From Bacteriovoracaceae bacterium UBA6144 (GTDB taxonomy: Bacteria; Bdellovibrionota; Bacteriovoracia; Bacteriovoracales; Bacteriovoracaceae): DNA of 25,940 nt. Below are positions 23,092 through 25,940 of the stretch, piece after piece (position 1 is the first letter of the stretch; every line of letters starts with the position of its first letter). The notes below the pieces were generated by a model, which saw nothing but the letters and a program-made list of their open reading frames with translations, did not search any database and had not been told where the DNA came from. Location of the stretch: assembly GCA_002435705.1 (NCBI GenBank), contig DIVA01000084.1:11029-36968 (forward strand), read 5' to 3'. Position numbers and translations under genes: made by a program.

Positions 23092-23400
23092 ATGCAGAAG
23101 CTAAAAGTAAGTGACACCGTTGTCGTCCTAACAGGAAAAGATAAGGGTAAGACAGGAAAGATCAAAGAGATCAATTGGAAGACCAATCGTGTGGTTGTTG
23201 AAGGAGTTAACATGGTTAAAAAAACCATGAAGCCTTCTCAGCAAAATCCTCAGGGTGGAATTGTTGATATTGAAAAAGCTGTTCACGTGAGCAACGTATC
23301 AGTGGCTGATCCTAAAACAGGCAAGGCTACTAAGGTTAAAGTTCAAAATAAGAACGGTAAAAACATTCGCGTCGCTAAATCCGGCGCAGAAATCAAGTGA
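23092..23400 (+). CDS. rplX: Large-subunit ribosomal protein L24
   Basis: A 102-aa assembly-initiator protein. The KOW motif spans roughly residues 4-30 (KVSDTVVVLTGKDKGKTGKI). GVNMVKKTMKPSQQNPQGGI is the conserved central loop. AAGGGGA precedes ATG 23092. The TGA stop lies 11 bases before the L5 start, whose ribosome-binding site GGAG begins just after it. Confidence 0.97.
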   Translation: MQKLKVSDTVVVLTGKDKGKTGKIKEINWKTNRVVVEGVNMVKKTMKPSQQNPQGGIVDIEKAVHVSNVSVADPKTGKATKVKVQNKNGKNIRVAKSGAEIK

Positions 23401-23411
23401 TGGAGTAAGTC

Positions 23412-23957
23412 ATGGCAGCTCGTTTGAAGTCTATTTATGAGACGGAATTAAAGAAAAAGATGATGGAAAAGTTTAAGTACTCCAACATTCATCAAATTCC
23501 TAAGCTAGAAAAGATCATCGTTAACAGCGTCACACGTGAAGCTGTTTCTAACGGTAAAATCGTTGAGCAAGTTGTTGATGAAATAGCCACGGTAACGGGC
23601 CAAAAGCCTGTTGTTGCAAGAGCTAAGAAATCAATCGCCTCATTTAAATTGCGTGAAGGACAGGCAATTGGTGCATTCGTTACTCTTCGCGGAGAGCAGA
23701 TGTATGAGTTTCTTGATCGCTTGGTTAATTTTTCTCTTCCTCGAGTAAAAGACTTTCGCGGTCTTTCACCTAAGGGTTTTGATGGAAAAGGTAACTACAC
23801 CATGGGTCTTAAGGAGCAGATCATCTTTCCTGAGATCAACTATGACAGAATCGATAAAGTTCGTGGCATGGGCATAAGCTTTGTGACCACAGCAGTAAAT
23901 AATGAAGAAGGCCGTGAGCTACTAAGATTGTTCGGCATGCCTTTCCGCGAGAAGTGA
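23412..23957 (+). CDS. rplE: Large-subunit ribosomal protein L5
   Basis: A 181-aa 5S rRNA-binding protein of the central protuberance. GQKPVVARAKKSIASFKLRE and DRLVNFSLPRVKDFRGLSPK are diagnostic, and it ends LRLFGMPFRE as in most bacteria. GGAG precedes ATG 23412. In E. coli the S8 repressor site overlaps this start; I could not confirm such a site here by eye. Confidence 0.98.
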   Translation: MAARLKSIYETELKKKMMEKFKYSNIHQIPKLEKIIVNSVTREAVSNGKIVEQVVDEIATVTGQKPVVARAKKSIASFKLREGQAIGAFVTLRGEQMYEFLDRLVNFSLPRVKDFRGLSPKGFDGKGNYTMGLKEQIIFPEINYDRIDKVRGMGISFVTTAVNNEEGRELLRLFGMPFREK

Positions 23958-23964
23958 GGATTAA

Positions 23965-24270
23965 ATGGCTAAACTAAGTTCAGTTATTAAAAACAACAAA
24001 CGCGCTAAGCTTGCTGCAAAAACTGCTCCAAAGGCAGCTTTGCTTCGTAAGAAAGCAATCGACCCAAAGCTAACTGATGACGAGAGAGAGGCTGCGCGCC
24101 TGAAGCTTCAAAAACTTCCTCGTAACGGAAACTTAAACCGTGTTCGTAATCGTTGTGCTCTTACGGGTCGTTCACGTGGTGTATATCGTGATTTTAAATT
24201 GTGTCGTAACAAGTTCCGCGAGCTTGCTCTCCAGGGTTTAATTCCTGGTGTGACAAAAGCTAGCTGGTAA
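23965..24270 (+). CDS. rpsN: Small-subunit ribosomal protein S14, zinc-free form
   Basis: A 101-aa 30S head protein of the long, zinc-independent (C-) type found in E. coli. RNRCALTGRSRGVYRDFKLC at 61-80 has only Cys64 and Cys80, not the paired CxxC motifs of the zinc form. The protein ends LIPGVTKASW, the invariant C terminus. AGGA lies before ATG 23965, seven bases after rplE. Confidence 0.98.
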   Translation: MAKLSSVIKNNKRAKLAAKTAPKAALLRKKAIDPKLTDDEREAARLKLQKLPRNGNLNRVRNRCALTGRSRGVYRDFKLCRNKFRELALQGLIPGVTKASW

Positions 24271-24282
24271 GGAGAAATATTT

Positions 24283-24666
24283 ATGATGACTGATCCTATT
24301 TCAGATCTACTTACACGCATTCGTAATGCTAATAAGGCTGGTCTTGATAAAGTTGAAATCCCGGCTAGCAAGATTAAGGCTGGGGTATGCAAAGTTCTTA
24401 AAGATGAAGGCTTTATTAAGTCTTTTAAAATCATCGCTAAGGGCCCAGCTGATATCAAAATTAAAGTTGTTTTGAGAGAAGGCGCTTTGGTTGGACTGGA
24501 GAGAGTCTCTAAGCCAGGTCTTCGTGTTTATAAGGGTTACCAAGATATGCCAAGAGTTCTGAGCGGACTTGGCGTTTCAATCGTTTCTACTTCTGCTGGA
24601 TTGATGTCTTCACGTAAGGCAAAGACCATGAAGCTTGGTGGCGAAGTAATCTGTAACGTTTGGTAA
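24283..24666 (+). CDS. rpsH: Small-subunit ribosomal protein S8
   Basis: A 127-aa primary 16S rRNA binder and, in E. coli, the repressor of the spc operon. It begins TDPISDLLTRIRNANKAG after two methionines and ends STSAGLMSSRKAKTMKLGGE then VICNVW, with the conserved S-T-S-G/A-G-L-M-S RNA-contact loop. AAGGAG (24269-24274) is eight bases before ATG 24283; ATG 24286 is an alternative. Confidence 0.97.
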   Translation: MMTDPISDLLTRIRNANKAGLDKVEIPASKIKAGVCKVLKDEGFIKSFKIIAKGPADIKIKVVLREGALVGLERVSKPGLRVYKGYQDMPRVLSGLGVSIVSTSAGLMSSRKAKTMKLGGEVICNVW

Positions 24667-24679
24667 GAGAGAGGATTAT

Positions 24680-25216
24680 ATGTCACGTATTGGAAAACAA
24701 CCGATTGCTCTTCCTGAAAAAGTTGAAATTAAACTCACAGGTAATACTGTTGAGGTTAAGGGCCCAAAGGGTCAGCTTTCATATGTGTTTAGCAACTTAG
24801 TTAAAATTGAGAAGAAAGATAAATCAGTAGAAGTCGTAGGCACAACTGATCGTGTTGGTCGCTCCATTTGGGGTCTTACTCGCACAATTGTTGGCAATAT
24901 GGTTACTGGTGTTTCTTCAGGTTTCAAGAAAGAGCTCGAATTCAATGGTGTTGGTTACAAGGCTGCTGTGTCTGGATCAAGTTTACAGCTCAACCTTGGT
25001 TACTCTCATCCAATCGATTACAAGCTTCCTAAGGGAATCGAAGTAAAGGTTAATAAAAACGTTATCGAGGTTCATGGAGCTGATAAAGAGCTCGTGGGTT
25101 TCGTTGCTGCTGAAATCCGTGGTTTTCGTCCTCACGAGCCTTACAAGGGCAAGGGATTGAAATATGTGGGTGAAACGGTAATCCGTAAAGCTGGTAAGAC
25201 AGGCGCTAAGAAGTAA
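24680..25216 (+). CDS. rplF: Large-subunit ribosomal protein L6
   Basis: A 178-aa protein near the sarcin-ricin loop, where elongation factors bind. SRIGKQPIALPEKVEI at the N terminus, GVGYKAAVSGSSLQLNLGYS in the second domain and RPHEPYKGKGLKYVGETV near the C terminus are diagnostic. AGAGAGGA precedes ATG 24680. Length equals the usual 175-180. Confidence 0.98.
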   Translation: MSRIGKQPIALPEKVEIKLTGNTVEVKGPKGQLSYVFSNLVKIEKKDKSVEVVGTTDRVGRSIWGLTRTIVGNMVTGVSSGFKKELEFNGVGYKAAVSGSSLQLNLGYSHPIDYKLPKGIEVKVNKNVIEVHGADKELVGFVAAEIRGFRPHEPYKGKGLKYVGETVIRKAGKTGAKK

Positions 25217-25233
25217 TTAATAGGTGGTGAATT

Positions 25234-25608
25234 ATGAGAAAAGTACTCGGTAAAATTAATAATCCGACGAAAGCGAAAGAATACCGCCGTCGTTTATCCA
25301 TTCGTAAGAAAGTGGAAGGAACTGCGGAGAGACCTCGTGTTTGTGTAACAAAAACGAATAAGCACATTCGCGTTCAGGTTATTAATGATCTAGAAAATAA
25401 AACTTTGTTTTCTGTTCAATCTTATGGAAAAGATGCTCCATGTGAAATGGGCAACACAGAAGGTGCCAAGAAGCTTGGCGCAGCAGTAGCAGCAGAGTTT
25501 AAAAAAGCAAAAATACAAGTGGGCGTGTTTGACCGTAGCGGTAAACAATACACTGGCGTGATCAAAGTTCTTGCGGATTCAATTCGCGAGAATGGCGTTC
25601 AATTGTAG
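25234..25608 (+). CDS. rplR: Large-subunit ribosomal protein L18
   Basis: A 124-aa 5S rRNA-binding protein that joins L5 in the central protuberance. RPRVCVTKTNKHIRVQVIND and FDRSGKQYTGVIKVLADSIR then ENGVQL are typical. AGGTGG lies before ATG 25234. Its TAG stop overlaps the Shine-Dalgarno AGGAGAGG of rpsE, so the two are closely linked. Confidence 0.97.
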   Translation: MRKVLGKINNPTKAKEYRRRLSIRKKVEGTAERPRVCVTKTNKHIRVQVINDLENKTLFSVQSYGKDAPCEMGNTEGAKKLGAAVAAEFKKAKIQVGVFDRSGKQYTGVIKVLADSIRENGVQL

Positions 25609-25620
25609 GAGAGGCATACC

Positions 25621-25940
25621 ATGTCTGAAGAAAACACAAACGAAGTTGAATCAACAGAATCTGAATCTACTGACAAAAAAGGTAGAGGAAAGAGAGGTCC
25701 TCATAATAAAGGCGGAGAGAAGAAAGCTCCTCGTCAGCAAGCTGCACAGGCTGATGGACCAAACGTAGACCTTGAGGAACGTGTTGTTGCTGTTAACCGC
25801 GTAGCAAAGGTTGTTAAGGGCGGACGTCGCTTTTCATTTGCAGCACTGATTGTTGTTGGTGATAAGAATGGCAAGGTTGGATATGGACTTGGCAAAGCCA
25901 AGGAAGTTCCAGACGCAATACGCAAAGCCGGCCAGAAAGC
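25621..25940 (+). CDS. rpsE: Small-subunit ribosomal protein S5, N-terminal part (cut by window edge)
   Basis: The first 106 codons of S5, a decoding-accuracy and mRNA-helicase protein. The conserved region starts near residue 51 (LEERVVAVNRVAKVVKGG) and runs through RRFSFAALIVVGDKNGKVGY to KAKEVPDAIRKAGQK. Before it is an extension of about 40 residues relative to E. coli S5: an acidic Ser/Thr/Glu stretch (2-18), then a basic Gly/Lys/Arg stretch (19-40). Its codons look like those of its neighbours and AGGAGAGG is well placed before ATG 25621. The 3' end lies beyond the window. Confidence 0.96.
   Translation, partial: MSEENTNEVESTESESTDKKGRGKRGPHNKGGEKKAPRQQAAQADGPNVDLEERVVAVNRVAKVVKGGRRFSFAALIVVGDKNGKVGYGLGKAKEVPDAIRKAGQK

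Overview
This window is a core-genome segment of a Gram-negative bacterium. It holds the translation and transcription supercluster: tRNA genes, tuf, secE-nusG, the rplKAJL-rpoBC block, the str genes, the S10 genes and most of the spc genes. All genes lie on the + strand. Base composition looks moderate, somewhat AT-rich by eye. Three-segment SecE, long RpoB (1373 aa) and RpoC (1372 aa), zinc-free S14 and a four-tRNA/tuf array like E. coli tufB point to a proteobacterium-like organism. The EF-G sequence looks like the type I associate with spirochaetes, planctomycetes and deltaproteobacteria. My best guess is the deltaproteobacterial/Bdellovibrionota side, perhaps a Bacteriovorax/Peredibacter relative. 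That assignment is inference, and no 16S gene is present to test it.

Layout. Bases 1-977: the 3' end of proS overlapping a TrmH-family 23S rRNA methyltransferase (rlmB). Bases 986-2785: a likely promoter, tRNA-Thr(UGU), tRNA-Tyr(GUA), tRNA-Gly(UCC), tRNA-Thr(GGU), a 131-nt structured leader, tuf and a strong intrinsic terminator. Bases 2792-6235: tRNA-Trp, secE, nusG, rplK, rplA, rplJ, rplL and an attenuator-like hairpin. Bases 6283-14544: rpoB and rpoC. Bases 14554-17585: a stem-loop leader, rpsL, rpsG and fusA. From 17685 to the right edge: rpsJ, rplC, rplD, rplW, rplB, rpsS, rplV, rpsC, rplP, rpmC, rpsQ, rplN, rplX, rplE, rpsN, rpsH, rplF, rplR and the start of rpsE. No stretch longer than 131 bases lacks a gene.

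The genes supply translation elongation (EF-Tu, EF-G, tRNAs), ribosomal proteins, RNA polymerase beta and beta', the elongation factor NusG and the translocon subunit SecE. Control seems to lie in short structured RNAs between genes. The best supported are two L1-binding-like motifs, one before rplK and one before rplA, and an L10 leader before rplJ. Hairpins before rpoB, rpsL and rplC are less certain in role.

I found no mobile element, CRISPR array, phage gene or obviously new system. The points worth checking are the paired L1 sites, the unusual fusA (divergent type, no Shine-Dalgarno, start codon in a small hairpin loop, less optimised codons), tRNA-Trp lying just behind a strong terminator, the structured tuf and rplC leaders, and an N-terminal extension on S5.
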